From Pseudomonas sp. KNUC1026 (GTDB taxonomy: Bacteria; Pseudomonadota; Gammaproteobacteria; Pseudomonadales; Pseudomonadaceae): a stretch of 64,000 nt of DNA. Positions 29,357 through 37,261 of the stretch are shown one piece after another (the first letter of the stretch is position 1; each line of letters begins with the position of its first letter). A model generated the notes under the pieces. It had not been told where the DNA came from and made no database searches. It saw only the letters and a program-made list of their open reading frames with translations. Location: positions 1,426,001-1,490,000 of the forward strand of contig NZ_CP087138.1 in the NCBI RefSeq assembly GCF_021650705.1, written 5' to 3'. A program made the position numbers and the translations under genes.

Positions 29357-30187
29357 GCAACATTCCCCTTGGCCTGGTGCTCCAGGCGGTTTGCATTGGC
29401 GAGGAAAGGCAGCAGCATCTGGTTGACCAGGCGCGGCGATTCCACTGCCATCATATGCCGTTGTTCTTCGAGGATCTGTACCTGCGCACCCGGGATGCGT
29501 GCGGCCAGCTGGCGGGCCATTTCCGGCGTCGAGCCGGGATCGAGCTCACCGGTGGCGACCAGGGTCGGGGCGGTAATGCCGCCCAGTTCATCGGCGCGGT
29601 ACATGTCCTGAGTGGCGAACAGCGCGTAAGTGGTCAGGTAGCCTTGCGGGTGATTGCCAGACAGCACCTGGCGGATGGCCTGGATTTGTGCGGCGCTGGC
29701 AGCCTGATACTCCAGGCTGAACCAGCGCGCCAGGGCGGCCTCGACGTTGGCGTCCGGGCCGAATTCGGCCACCTGCTGCGTGCGTGCGACCACGCCCGCG
29801 CGCTGCTCGGGGCTGCGGTCGAAAACGCTGTTGAGGACCACCATCGCGCGCAACCGCTCGGGGAACTCCAGTGCAAAGGCTCGGGCGACCAGGCCGCCCA
29901 TGGAAAAGCCCACCACCGCCGCACGCTCGATACTCAGATGGTCGAGCAGTTCCTGAAGCTGGGCTGCATACGTCTCAAGGCTGGCGTCCGGCGGGGGCAG
30001 AGCGCTGTCACCGTGGCCAAGCATGTCGTAGGTAATCACCTGGAAGTGGCCGGCCAGGCCTACGACCTGGCCGCCCCACATGTGCTGGTTCAGGCCTACG
30101 CCGTGGATCAACACCACGGCGGGGCCCTGGCCGGCCACCCTGATAGGCAGTGCCGGCGGGTGTGCATTGCGCGGTGGCGGCCTTCAT
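29353..30187 (-). CDS. Alpha/beta hydrolase; N-terminus apparently frameshifted near 30140
   Basis: A 277-aa alpha/beta-fold hydrolase if one base is removed. The body (VAGQGPAVVLIHGVGLNQ onward) has the oxyanion HG motif, the nucleophile in VVGFSMGGLVAR, an acid near VATGELDPGST and the histidine in EEQRHMMAVESP. An uninterrupted frame starts only at a GTG (30138), but an ATG at 30185-30187 overlaps the DUF1185 stop as TAATG and reads MKAATAQCTPAGTAY; dropping one G from GGG (30139-30141) joins it to VAGQGP, matching the common AYxxxGxGP start of such enzymes. Probably the ester or lactone hydrolase of the pathway. Confidence 0.85.
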
Positions 30188-30780
30188 TACTGCTGCGCCT
30201 TTTCCGCGGCCAGCTCTTCCAGATCGATGTAGCGGTTGCCGATGCGCGGGTGCAGGCGGCCGCCGTCGGCGGCACCCAGCACGATGACGATCTCGTCGGC
30301 GCGCGGCGAATCTTCGATCTGCATTTCCAGGGTGATGTAATGCGAGCGCAGGCCTTCGTCGTCCTTGTGCATCATCGGGATCTGGATCGAGGTGCCGGGG
30401 CCGCCGCGCTTGTTGGTGAAGCTCAGGTAGCTCTTGGCCTGTACCGCTTCACGATAGTGGTTGCCAAAGCGCAGGGTATGGATCACGGCCGAGGCGTGTT
30501 CGATCTCGCCGTCGGCGCCGATCACGGCGGCTTTGCCGTAAGCCTGGATGCGCTCGGCACCACCGATGGCCGCGGTCAGGCGCTCGACCATCAGCGCGCC
30601 CAACTCGGAGCAGTTGGCCTTGATGACCGGCTTGAGGTCTTCGACGAAGCCTTGGCCGGCCCACGGGTTCTTGATCACAGCGGCCAGGCCGACCATGGTC
30701 ACCGGGGTATCGGTGGCTTTGCCGGCTTCGATGAAGGTCTGCTCGGAGTAGGTGACGATCTTGCGGATTTCAAAGGCCAC
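30187..30780 (-). CDS. DUF1185 (amino acid synthesis family) protein
   Basis: A 197-aa protein of the DUF1185/AA_synth family, whose solved members have a chorismate-mutase-like trimeric fold with unknown activity. Landmarks are EIRKIVTYSEQTFIEAGKA at the N-terminus, MVGLAAVIKNPWAGQGFVEDL and GGPGTSIQIPMMHKDDEGLRSHYITLEMQIEDSPRADE-type segments (key GPGTSIQIP and RSHYITLEM). The GTG at 30780 has AAGGGG 8 bases upstream. It is the first gene of the operon, directly behind the shared operator, which marks it as a core member of the pathway. Confidence 0.88.
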   Translation of the reverse strand: MAFEIRKIVTYSEQTFIEAGKATDTPVTMVGLAAVIKNPWAGQGFVEDLKPVIKANCSELGALMVERLTAAIGGAERIQAYGKAAVIGADGEIEHASAVIHTLRFGNHYREAVQAKSYLSFTNKRGGPGTSIQIPMMHKDDEGLRSHYITLEMQIEDSPRADEIVIVLGAADGGRLHPRIGNRYIDLEELAAEKAQQ

Positions 30781-30820
30781 TTGGATTCCCCTTTTTGGAA
30801 TTCTGGTTGGTGGTGTGTGG

Positions 30821-30835
30821 TATTACGGTATACCA
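30821..30835 (+). promoter_or_regulatory. Shared operator, copy C between DUF1185 operon and atoE-like gene
   Basis: TATTACGGTATACCA, differing from copies A and B at one position each outside the core. It is 41 bp upstream of the DUF1185 start and about 100 bp upstream of the transporter start, so it can control both directions. Confidence 0.65.
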
Positions 30836-30936
30836 AGAACCAAGGTCGCACAAGTGTCCCCACAGCGCATTGCGCGGCCTGGGAGCAGCGAGCTGCTTTA
30901 ATGCAGTACACAACAATTCCAAAAAGGTACTGCCCA

Positions 30937-32373
30937 ATGCCTGCGTCCGCTCAAGAAAGACCACTGGCCCGTTTCGCGTTGATGTGTTCGAACTTTGCCG
31001 AACGCTGGTTTCCCGATGCCTGGGTGTTCGCGGCCGTGGCTGTTCTGGCGGTTGCCCTGGGCGCAATGGCGATGGGCGGCTCGCCGGCAGCGACGGCGGG
31101 GGCCTTTGGTGACGGCTTCTGGAGTCTGATCCCGTTCACGTTGCAAATGGCCTTCGTGGTCATTGGCGGTTATGTGGTTGCCAGTTCACCGCCAGCGGCT
31201 GCGTTGATCGCCCGCCTGGCACGGCTGCCGCGCAGTGGCCGCAGTGCGGTAGCGTGGGTGGCGCTGGTGTCGATGCTGGCCTCGCTGCTCAACTGGGGGC
31301 TTTCACTGGTGTTTGGCGGCCTGCTGGTGCGGGCGCTGGCTGCACGTACCGATTTGCGCATGGACTACCGCGCAGCAGGTGCTGCGGCCTATCTGGGCCT
31401 GGGCGCTGTCTGGGCGTTGGGGTTGTCGTCTTCGGCAGCGCAGCTGCAGGCCAATCCGGGCAGCTTGCCGGCATCCATCGTCGGCATCACCGGCATCATT
31501 CCTTTCACCCAAACCATCTTCCTGTGGCAGTCCGGTGCATTGCTGCTGGTGCTGATGGTGGTTTCCGTGGCTTTGGCCTGGGCCACCGCGCCAGGGCCGG
31601 AGGCTGCCCGTGATGCACATGCCTGCGGCGTGACGCCTGGGCTGGAGCCCCCTGCGCCAATCGTGCGCACCCGGCCGGGTGAATGGCTGGAGCACAGCCC
31701 GCTGCTGACCCTGGTGCTGGTGGCGCTGGCGGCGGGCTGGTTGTTTCGCGAGTTCAGCAGCAAGCCGGCGATCATCGCCATCTCCGGGCTCAATACCTAC
31801 AACTTCCTGTTCCTCATGCTCGGCGCGCTGCTGCACTGGCGCCCGCGCAGCTTCCTCGATGCAGTAGCCCGCGCGGTACCCAGCACCACTGGCGTGCTGA
31901 TTCAATTCCCGCTCTATGGCTCGATCGCTGCGATCCTGACCACAGTCAAGGGCAGTGACGGCCAGGCGCTGGCTCATCACATCGCCACCGCGTTTACCCA
32001 GGTGGCGACTCACGATACCTACGCCGTGCTGATGGGGCTGTATTCTGCAGTCCTGGGTTTCTTTATTCCCTCCGGTGGCGGCAAGTGGGTCATCGAGGCG
32101 CCCTATGTGATGCAAGTGGCACATGACCTGCAGTACCACATGGGCTGGGCGGTGCAGATCTACAACGCCGCTGAAGCGCTGCCAAACCTGATCAACCCGT
32201 TCTACATGTTGCCGCTGCTGGGTGTGCTGGGGCTGCGCGCCCGGGACCTGATCGGTTTTTGTTTCGTGCAGCTGCTGGTGCATGCACCCCTGGTGTTGCT
32301 GCTGCTCTGGTTGTTGGGCAGCACGCTTGCCTGGGCGCCGCCGGTGCTTCCCGCCGCAGGTGCAGGCGGCTAA
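30937..32373 (+). CDS. AtoE-type short-chain fatty acid transporter
   Basis: A 478-aa inner-membrane transporter with about twelve hydrophobic segments, of the AtoE family. Recognisable parts are NFAERWFPDAWVFAAVAVLAVAL near the N-terminus, the loop VSMLASLLNWGLSLVFGGLLVRALA and the conserved FIPSGGGKWVIEAPYVMQVAHDL near residue 385. It should import a short carboxylic acid. The ATG at 30937 (MPASAQERPLARF) is chosen; an in-frame ATG at 30901 would add 12 residues. Divergent from the DUF1185 operon with a shared operator, so the acid may be a pathway substrate or product. Confidence 0.88.
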   Translation: MPASAQERPLARFALMCSNFAERWFPDAWVFAAVAVLAVALGAMAMGGSPAATAGAFGDGFWSLIPFTLQMAFVVIGGYVVASSPPAAALIARLARLPRSGRSAVAWVALVSMLASLLNWGLSLVFGGLLVRALAARTDLRMDYRAAGAAAYLGLGAVWALGLSSSAAQLQANPGSLPASIVGITGIIPFTQTIFLWQSGALLLVLMVVSVALAWATAPGPEAARDAHACGVTPGLEPPAPIVRTRPGEWLEHSPLLTLVLVALAAGWLFREFSSKPAIIAISGLNTYNFLFLMLGALLHWRPRSFLDAVARAVPSTTGVLIQFPLYGSIAAILTTVKGSDGQALAHHIATAFTQVATHDTYAVLMGLYSAVLGFFIPSGGGKWVIEAPYVMQVAHDLQYHMGWAVQIYNAAEALPNLINPFYMLPLLGVLGLRARDLIGFCFVQLLVHAPLVLLLLWLLGSTLAWAPPVLPAAGAGG

Positions 32374-32403
32374 GCTGAGCGCCCTGCCACGGAGGCTACC
32401 GGC

Positions 32404-33216
32404 ATGAGTGAACCGTCCACATTCTGGCGTGACCCTGCCTTGCCCGCCATCGAGGCCCGGCATGTGCTCGACGGCCGCTGCCATGGGCACGCGGCCCATA
32501 GCCATGAAACCTTCTCCATCGGCGCCATCACTGCCGGGCGCAGCGGGTATCTGAACCTGCGCCAGCGCCAGCAGGTGGCTGCCGGCAGCGTCGTGCTGGT
32601 GAACCCTGGCGACCTGCACGCCTGCAACCCCGTGGCCGGTGAGCCATGGGCGTACCTGATGTTCTATGTGGACGTGGCCTGGCTGCACGAATGCCAGCGG
32701 CAGGCCGGGCTCAAAGGCGGCCTTGGCTGGCAGCCTTCCACGATCACTCACAGCTGTGCGCCTTCGCTTTACAACGGGCTGATCGAACTTCATCAAGGCT
32801 TGCGCCAGCCCGACCTGCTGGGCCGCCAGCAGTCGCTGGCAGAGTGGGGGATGGCGCTGGTGGGGCACCTGCATCCCTTCGCCTGCCCCGTGGCGGAAGA
32901 TGACCGCCGCCTGCGCCGTACCGAAGCTTTCATCCGCGAGCACTGCGAGCAACCGCTCACGCTTGAGCAGCTATGCGCCGTGGCTGACCTTTCACCGTCC
33001 CAATTGATTCGCAGCTTCAAGCGCCGCTACGGCTTCACTCCTCATGCCTTCGTGCTCGACCGCCGCTTGCAGCGGGCGAGGGCGCATTTGCGCAGCGGCG
33101 CGAGCATCGCCGAGGCGGCACAGTGGGCCGGGTTCGCCGACCAGGCGCACCTGCAACGCACCTTCAAACGCCACTTGGCCGCTACGCCCGGCCACTACCG
33201 TGCCAGCCACAGGTAG
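32404..33216 (+). CDS. AraC-family regulator
   Basis: A 270-aa transcription factor. An N-terminal cupin-like arm (HGHAAHSHETFSIGAITAGRSGYLN, key HSHETFSIG) senses a ligand, and two helix-turn-helix units occupy the last 100 residues (LTLEQLCAVADLSPSQLIRSFKRRYGFTPHAF; SIAEAAQWAGFADQAHLQRTFKRHLAATPGHYR). The convergent LysE-type gene overlaps its end by 22 bp; AraC/LysE pairs like this are common and the exporter is its likely target. Confidence 0.9.
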   Translation: MSEPSTFWRDPALPAIEARHVLDGRCHGHAAHSHETFSIGAITAGRSGYLNLRQRQQVAAGSVVLVNPGDLHACNPVAGEPWAYLMFYVDVAWLHECQRQAGLKGGLGWQPSTITHSCAPSLYNGLIELHQGLRQPDLLGRQQSLAEWGMALVGHLHPFACPVAEDDRRLRRTEAFIREHCEQPLTLEQLCAVADLSPSQLIRSFKRRYGFTPHAFVLDRRLQRARAHLRSGASIAEAAQWAGFADQAHLQRTFKRHLAATPGHYRASHR

Positions 33217-33776
33217 CCGGCGCTAGCCGCCAGCAGCGCTGCCATCGAACGGTTGAACAGCCGCCAGCGCCTGGCGTCACCCAAGCGATGTTGAAGGAAT
33301 GCGCCTGCCCAGGCCCAGCACGCCAGCGACAACCAGCACACCACCAGGTAGATCGCAGCGAATCGCGCGATGCTCTGTGGGCCCTCGACGAATGCCGCGA
33401 CCCCGGCCGCACAGGCCATCCAGGCCTTGGGGTTGAGCCACTGCATCAGCGCGCCGCGCCAGTAGCCGGGAGGCCCGCCCGTGGCGGCGCCGAGTTCGCC
33501 GTTGTCACGTGCAAGCCCCCAGGCAAGCCACAGCAGGTAGGCGATGCCGCCGACGCGCAGCGCCTGGTTCACCCCATCGAAGCTGGTCAATACCGCCAGA
33601 AGGCCCGCGCCATTTGCCAACAACAGCACGATAAACCCCAGCGTTGCCCCGGTGACATGGCGCAGGGCAGGGCGCAGCCCATGACGGCTGGCACCGGCCA
33701 GCGCCACCAGGTTTACCGGGCCGGGAGTGATGGAAGTCGCCAGCGCGAAGCCGGCCATTGAAAGGTCCAGATGCAT
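33195..33776 (-). CDS. LysE family amino-acid exporter
   Basis: A 193-aa, six-segment exporter. FALATSITPGPVNLVALAGASRHG is the conserved first loop and MQWLNPKAWMACAAG (near residue 110) the second NPKA motif. It overlaps the convergent AraC gene. Its leader has a perfect 10-bp hairpin (33780-33809) that ends 3 bases from the start codon and contains the ribosome-binding site, so translation may be regulated by RNA structure. Confidence 0.9.
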   Translation of the reverse strand: MHLDLSMAGFALATSITPGPVNLVALAGASRHGLRPALRHVTGATLGFIVLLLANGAGLLAVLTSFDGVNQALRVGGIAYLLWLAWGLARDNGELGAATGGPPGYWRGALMQWLNPKAWMACAAGVAAFVEGPQSIARFAAIYLVVCWLSLACWAWAGAFLQHRLGDARRWRLFNRSMAALLAASAGYLWLAR

Positions 33777-33779
33777 AAA

Positions 33780-33809
33780 GCCCCTCGAAGCTGTACAAGT
33801 TCGAGGGGC
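33780..33809 (-). promoter_or_regulatory. Hairpin sequestering the ribosome-binding site of the LysE gene
   Basis: On the minus strand GCCCCTCGAA and TTCGAGGGGC form a perfect 10-bp stem around the loop CTTGTACAGC, followed by TTT and the ATG. The GAGGGG ribosome-binding site lies wholly in the 3' arm. No long U run follows, so it is better read as a translational switch than as a terminator. Confidence 0.6.
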
Positions 33810-33854
33810 ACGTTAGGGCTACGGCGTTCTCACGGTATTGAACGAAATGCGCAA

Positions 33855-34115
33855 TCAGCCGCCGTCGGTATCGATGTCCGCGTCGCGAGGCGTTTTCCCC
33901 GGCGCTTGCTCAGGCTTGCGCTCAGGCTCGAAATCGGGGCTGTAGCTGTTGCCTTCGGCGGTGGTGCTGTCGCCGTTCTGTGGCTTGGCCTTCTCGGGCT
34001 GGCTGTGTGCGGAACCGGCCTCGGGTTCACCCTTCGGGTCGATGGCCGGGTCGTTCCGGCCGCTGTCTGGTGCCGGTTGACCCTTGGCGTCATCGTTAGG
34101 GGCTTTGCTGGTCAT
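33855..34115 (-). CDS. Small acidic, disordered hypothetical protein (86 aa)
   Basis: MTSKAPNDDAKGQPAPDSGR onward: rich in Pro, Asp, Glu, Lys, Gly, with no hydrophobic core, signal or membrane segment. It ends IDTDGG. AAGAGGAGCTCACC precedes the ATG, a strong ribosome-binding site, which supports real translation. It is similar in style to the small proteins at 45055, 46298 and 46495. Function unknown; such proteins often protect against desiccation or osmotic stress, but nothing here proves it. Confidence 0.65.
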   Translation of the reverse strand: MTSKAPNDDAKGQPAPDSGRNDPAIDPKGEPEAGSAHSQPEKAKPQNGDSTTAEGNSYSPDFEPERKPEQAPGKTPRDADIDTDGG

Positions 34116-34127
34116 GGTGAGCTCCTC

Positions 34128-34463
34128 TTATTTGCTTGCGCCGCCTGAGGCGCCACCCTCGGAGCCCGTGCCGCCGTTCTGGATAGCGTCTCTGCTGTTC
34201 TGCGGCTCGGTTGCACCCATGCTGCTGCCTTCGGGGTTGCCGCCATTTTGCGGTTTGCCCATGCTATTGCCGGGCGCACGCGGGGTGGCCGAGCCATCGG
34301 TATTGCCATTGGGCATACCGCTGCCTGATCCCGAAGGCACGCCTACGGAGGATGGGTCGCTGCCTTTTGGCGAGGGTTGAGTAGTGCCGGTGCTGGCATC
34401 GGCGAAGGCGCCTGCGCTGAACAGGCCAAGGGTGGCCGCGAGGGCCAGGGAGGTGATTTTCAT
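34128..34463 (-). CDS. Small secreted Gly/Ser/Asn/Pro-rich protein
   Basis: A 111-aa product with a signal peptide (MKITSLALAATLGLFSAGAFA, cleavage near AFA-DA) and a low-complexity mature part (GTTQPSPKGSDPSSVGVPSG and similar). No fold or motif is recognisable. It sits 12 bp upstream of the small acidic gene, on the same strand, so the two may be co-transcribed. The start at 34463 follows AGAGTGG and gives a normal signal peptide. Confidence 0.65.
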   Translation of the reverse strand: MKITSLALAATLGLFSAGAFADASTGTTQPSPKGSDPSSVGVPSGSGSGMPNGNTDGSATPRAPGNSMGKPQNGGNPEGSSMGATEPQNSRDAIQNGGTGSEGGASGGASK

Positions 34464-34576
34464 GATGACCACTCTCAGGATGGGTACCTAAGCTTTGGCT
34501 GCGCATCGAGCGGGCCAGTGCCTGCTGTTCGACGAACGGTTGACGGGGCGGCTCGGGCCGGGTTAGCTTCGCCGCC

Positions 34577-34642
34577 ATGAGCACATTCCAGCCACTGCGC
34601 CAGCCCAGCATTATTACCGCCATTATCAGCATGGCGGGCTAG
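34577..34642 (+). CDS. ilvA leader peptide with clustered isoleucine codons (21 aa)
   Basis: From ATG 34577 to TAG 34640. The peptide contains PSIITAIISMAG: four isoleucine codons and one threonine codon within six positions (34610-34627), right before the regulatory hairpins of ilvA. Isoleucine is the end product of the IlvA pathway. A ribosome stalled at these codons would cover the GGCGGG at 34633-34638, which is strand 1 of the attenuator. The ribosome-binding site is weak. Confidence 0.7.
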   Translation: MSTFQPLRQPSIITAIISMAG

Positions 34643-34711
34643 CGCATTAGCACCTGACCCGCCCTGGAGGCGGGTCTGATCACCCAGCGCAACATGCTTC
34701 CGGGGCTTTTT
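34633..34711 (+). promoter_or_regulatory. ilvA transcription attenuator
   Basis: Three mutually exclusive pairings can be drawn. 1:2 is GGCGGG (34633-34638) with CCCGCC (34658-34663). 2:3 is GACCCGCC (34656-34663) with GGCGGGTC (34669-34676). 3:4 is GCCCTGGAGG (34661-34670) with CTTCCGGGGC (34697-34706), ten pairs including two G-U, followed directly by TTTTT (34707-34711), a terminator. Stalling at the Ile codons would mask strand 1, favour 2:3 and let ilvA be transcribed. Confidence 0.7.
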
Positions 34712-34729
34712 GAAAACACCGGAGAACGC

Positions 34730-36286
34730 ATGGCCGCCGTCGTCGAAACCCGCACCGCTTTTTACACCACCTCGCTGCTGGCTCATTACGTGCGCCGGAT
34801 TCTGGCCGCTCGGGTGTACGACCTTGCGGTGCAGACCCCCTTGCAGGTAGCGCCGGCATTGTCCGAGCGGTTGGGCAACCAGGTGATGTTCAAGCGCGAA
34901 GACCTGCAACCGACCTTTTCCTTCAAGGTGCGCGGCGCCAGCAACCGCCTGGCGCAGCTGACCGAGCAGGAGCGCGCCCGCGGCGTGGTCACAGCCTCCG
35001 CTGGTAATCATGCTCAAGGCGTGGCGCTGGCCGCCCAGCACATGGGCATCAAGGCCACGATCGTGATGCCGACCACCACACCTGAGTTGAAAGTGGCAGG
35101 TGTGCTCGCGCGCGGTGGTGAAGCGGTGCTGCACGGTGATGCCTTCCCCCAGGCCCTGGCCGAAGCCCGGCGCCTCGCTGCGCAGGGCATGACATTCGTG
35201 CCGCCTTTTGACGATCCGGACGTGATCGCAGGCCAAGGCACCGTGGCCATGGAGATCCTGAGCCAGCACAGCGGCCGGCTCGATGCGGTCTTCGTGCCGG
35301 TTGGCGGCGGCGGGCTGGTGGCAGGGGTGGCCGCCTACATCAAATACTTGCGCCCAGAGGTGAAAGTGATCGGCGTCGAGCCGGAGGACTCCAATTGCCT
35401 GCAGGCGGCCCTGCGTGCCGGTGAGCCGGTGACGCTCGACCAAGTGGGCACGTTCGCCGACGGTGTCGCGGTGGCCCGGATCGGCGAGCACTGCTTCGAG
35501 GTGTGCCAGGTGGCGGTGGACGAGGTCATCACGGTCAGCGGCGACGAGTTGTGCGCAGCCATCAAGGACATCTACGACGATGCTCGGGCCATCTGCGAGC
35601 CGTCCGGCGCGTTGGCGGTGGCCGGGCTCAAGCGTTATGTGTCACGTGAAGGGATCGGCGGGCAAACGCTGGTGGCGGTGAACTCGGGGGCCAACGTCAA
35701 TTTCGACCGGCTGCGCCATATCGCCGAGCGTGCCGAGCTGGGTGAGCAGCGCGAGGCGATCATCGCTGTGACCGTGACCGAGCAGCCAGGCAGTTTCAGG
35801 CTGTTCTGCCAGGCGCTGGGCCGGCGGCAGATCACAGAGTTCAATTACCGTTACAACGACCCACGCCACGCATGCCTGTTCGTGGGCGTGCAAACTCATC
35901 CCGAAAGTGACCCACGCGTGGCGCTGCTCGAAGATCTGGCTGGGCGTGGCTTCGATGTGCTTGACCTGACCGACAACGAGTTGGCCAAGCTGCACGTGCG
36001 TCACACCGTCGGCGGCCATGCCGCCTCGTCGGGCGAGGAGTTCGTCGTGCGCTTCGAATTCCCCGAGCGCCCAGGCGCGCTGCTGGAATTTCTGGAGCGG
36101 CTCGGCCAGCGCTGGAATATCAGCATGTTTCACTATCGTAATCATGGATCTGCCCACGCACGTGTGTTTGCCGGGCTGCAGGTGCCCGTGCATGAGCGGG
36201 GCGAGGTGTCCGCCTGGCTGGGCGGGTTGGGCTGCCAATGGTGGGATGAGAGCCACAACCCTGCGTACCGGCTCTTCCTGGGCTGA
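34730..36286 (+). CDS. ilvA: Threonine ammonia-lyase (biosynthetic), IlvA
   Basis: PLP enzyme that converts threonine to 2-oxobutanoate, the first step of isoleucine synthesis. The 518-aa product has the PLP lysine in PTFSFKVRGASNRL near residue 65, the glycine loop VPVGGGGLVAGVAAYIKYL near residue 190, and two C-terminal ACT-like domains (AIIAVTVTEQPGSFRLFCQALG near residue 340 and EFVVRFEFPERPGALLEFLERLG near residue 435), the arrangement of the allosteric biosynthetic enzyme. The ATG at 34730 follows CGGAGAACGC; the ATG at 34694 overlaps the attenuator terminator and is not favoured. Confidence 0.95.
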   Translation: MAAVVETRTAFYTTSLLAHYVRRILAARVYDLAVQTPLQVAPALSERLGNQVMFKREDLQPTFSFKVRGASNRLAQLTEQERARGVVTASAGNHAQGVALAAQHMGIKATIVMPTTTPELKVAGVLARGGEAVLHGDAFPQALAEARRLAAQGMTFVPPFDDPDVIAGQGTVAMEILSQHSGRLDAVFVPVGGGGLVAGVAAYIKYLRPEVKVIGVEPEDSNCLQAALRAGEPVTLDQVGTFADGVAVARIGEHCFEVCQVAVDEVITVSGDELCAAIKDIYDDARAICEPSGALAVAGLKRYVSREGIGGQTLVAVNSGANVNFDRLRHIAERAELGEQREAIIAVTVTEQPGSFRLFCQALGRRQITEFNYRYNDPRHACLFVGVQTHPESDPRVALLEDLAGRGFDVLDLTDNELAKLHVRHTVGGHAASSGEEFVVRFEFPERPGALLEFLERLGQRWNISMFHYRNHGSAHARVFAGLQVPVHERGEVSAWLGGLGCQWWDESHNPAYRLFLG

Positions 36287-36298
36287 GCCCCGGAAAAA

Positions 36299-36324
36299 GA
36301 AAACCCGCCGTGAGGCGGGTTTCC
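36299..36324. terminator. Bidirectional terminator between ilvA and the cold-shock gene
   Basis: AAACCCGCC-GTGA-GGCGGGTTT (36301-36322): a 9-bp stem with A and T tracts on either side, serving both convergent genes. Confidence 0.9.
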
Positions 36325-36343
36325 CTTGAAGCGAGCGTGCGTG

Positions 36344-36556
36344 TTACTCAGGGCGAACCTGGGCGGCTTGCATGCCTTTCTGGCCTTTCTCAGCGACGAA
36401 AGAGACCGCTTGGCCTTCTTTCAGGCTTTTGAAACCGTCGGATTCAATCGCCTTGAAGTGTACGAACAGGTCATCACCACCGCTAGCGGGGGTAATGAAG
36501 CCGTAGCCCTTCTCATCGTTGAACCATTTGACGGTGCCTTGTTGGCGATTGGACAT
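36344..36556 (-). CDS. Cold-shock-domain protein (CspA family)
   Basis: A 70-aa single-strand nucleic-acid-binding protein ([20 protein letters not shown]) with RNP1 (KGYGFIT) and RNP2 (DLFVHF) motifs intact. Acts as an RNA chaperone. GGAG lies 10 bases before the ATG at 36556. Convergent with ilvA. Confidence 0.96.
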   Translation of the reverse strand: MSNRQQGTVKWFNDEKGYGFITPASGGDDLFVHFKAIESDGFKSLKEGQAVSFVAEKGQKGMQAAQVRPE

Positions 36557-36693
36557 GGGGTGTATCTCCAGAAACATGAAAACGATCGTGCCGCCTCAGC
36601 TCCGCTGAGTGCGTCAGGCCATCATAGACGGAAATCGGCCATTGGGAACTGCCGTGCCGGAAAAAAGCATGCGCCAGGGCAAAAAATGCCTGA

Positions 36694-36990
36694 TTACGAC
36701 GCTTTGCATACCTGAACGGCCTTTTCGAGGCGGTCACGCAGCGCAACGGTGGGCGGTGGGTTGGTGCTCATCAGTTGAGTGATCTCGGCGGTGGTGAACT
36801 CTTTTTCGATCACCTGGGCGCCGCAACCGCAGTGTGCCTTGGCCTTGGCAGGGTCCACCGATTGCTGAGCAGTGGCCACGCAATCGTTCATGTACTGCTG
36901 TTGGGCGCCGGGTGGCCAGGCAGCGTTGGCGGCCAGTGGGGCGAAGGCGGCCAGGGCCGCGGTGAGGGGCAGCAAAGCGAGCAGGCGCAT
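36694..36990 (-). CDS. Secreted hypothetical protein with paired cysteines
   Basis: A 98-aa product with a signal peptide (MRLLALLPLTAALAAFAPLAANA, cleavage at ANA-AW). The mature part is about 75 residues, mainly helical, with four cysteines (NDCVATA, HCGCGAQV, VQVCKAS) that could form disulfides in the periplasm. I do not recognise a named family. The start at 36990 follows GGAGAC; it stands alone. Confidence 0.7.
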   Translation of the reverse strand: MRLLALLPLTAALAAFAPLAANAAWPPGAQQQYMNDCVATAQQSVDPAKAKAHCGCGAQVIEKEFTTAEITQLMSTNPPPTVALRDRLEKAVQVCKAS

Positions 36991-37261
36991 AAATAAGTCT
37001 CCTGGGTCATGACAGGCTCGTTGCATTCGAGAGGCTGGCACCGCTCAAGTTCACAGCCCGCACGCGGATAACTGTGCTAGCATCCCCGGCCCGGCTATGT
37101 TGGCCGGCCATTATCGAGTTTTGTTCCAGTTCACCGGTCTGCCCTGGGTTGGCCTAGCGGCTCCTGCCACTGTGAGGCAGGCGACCCGCGCGGATCGCGT
37201 ACTGGCTCATCCCGACCCACGTGACCTTTGGTAGGGGTCACCACTAGGCAGAGGAAGCGCC

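Noticed and set aside
29377..30936. N-terminal extension of the AtoE-type gene back to 29377
   Set aside because: The added 520 residues are antisense to the hydrolase and DUF1185 genes; the transporter begins at 30937.
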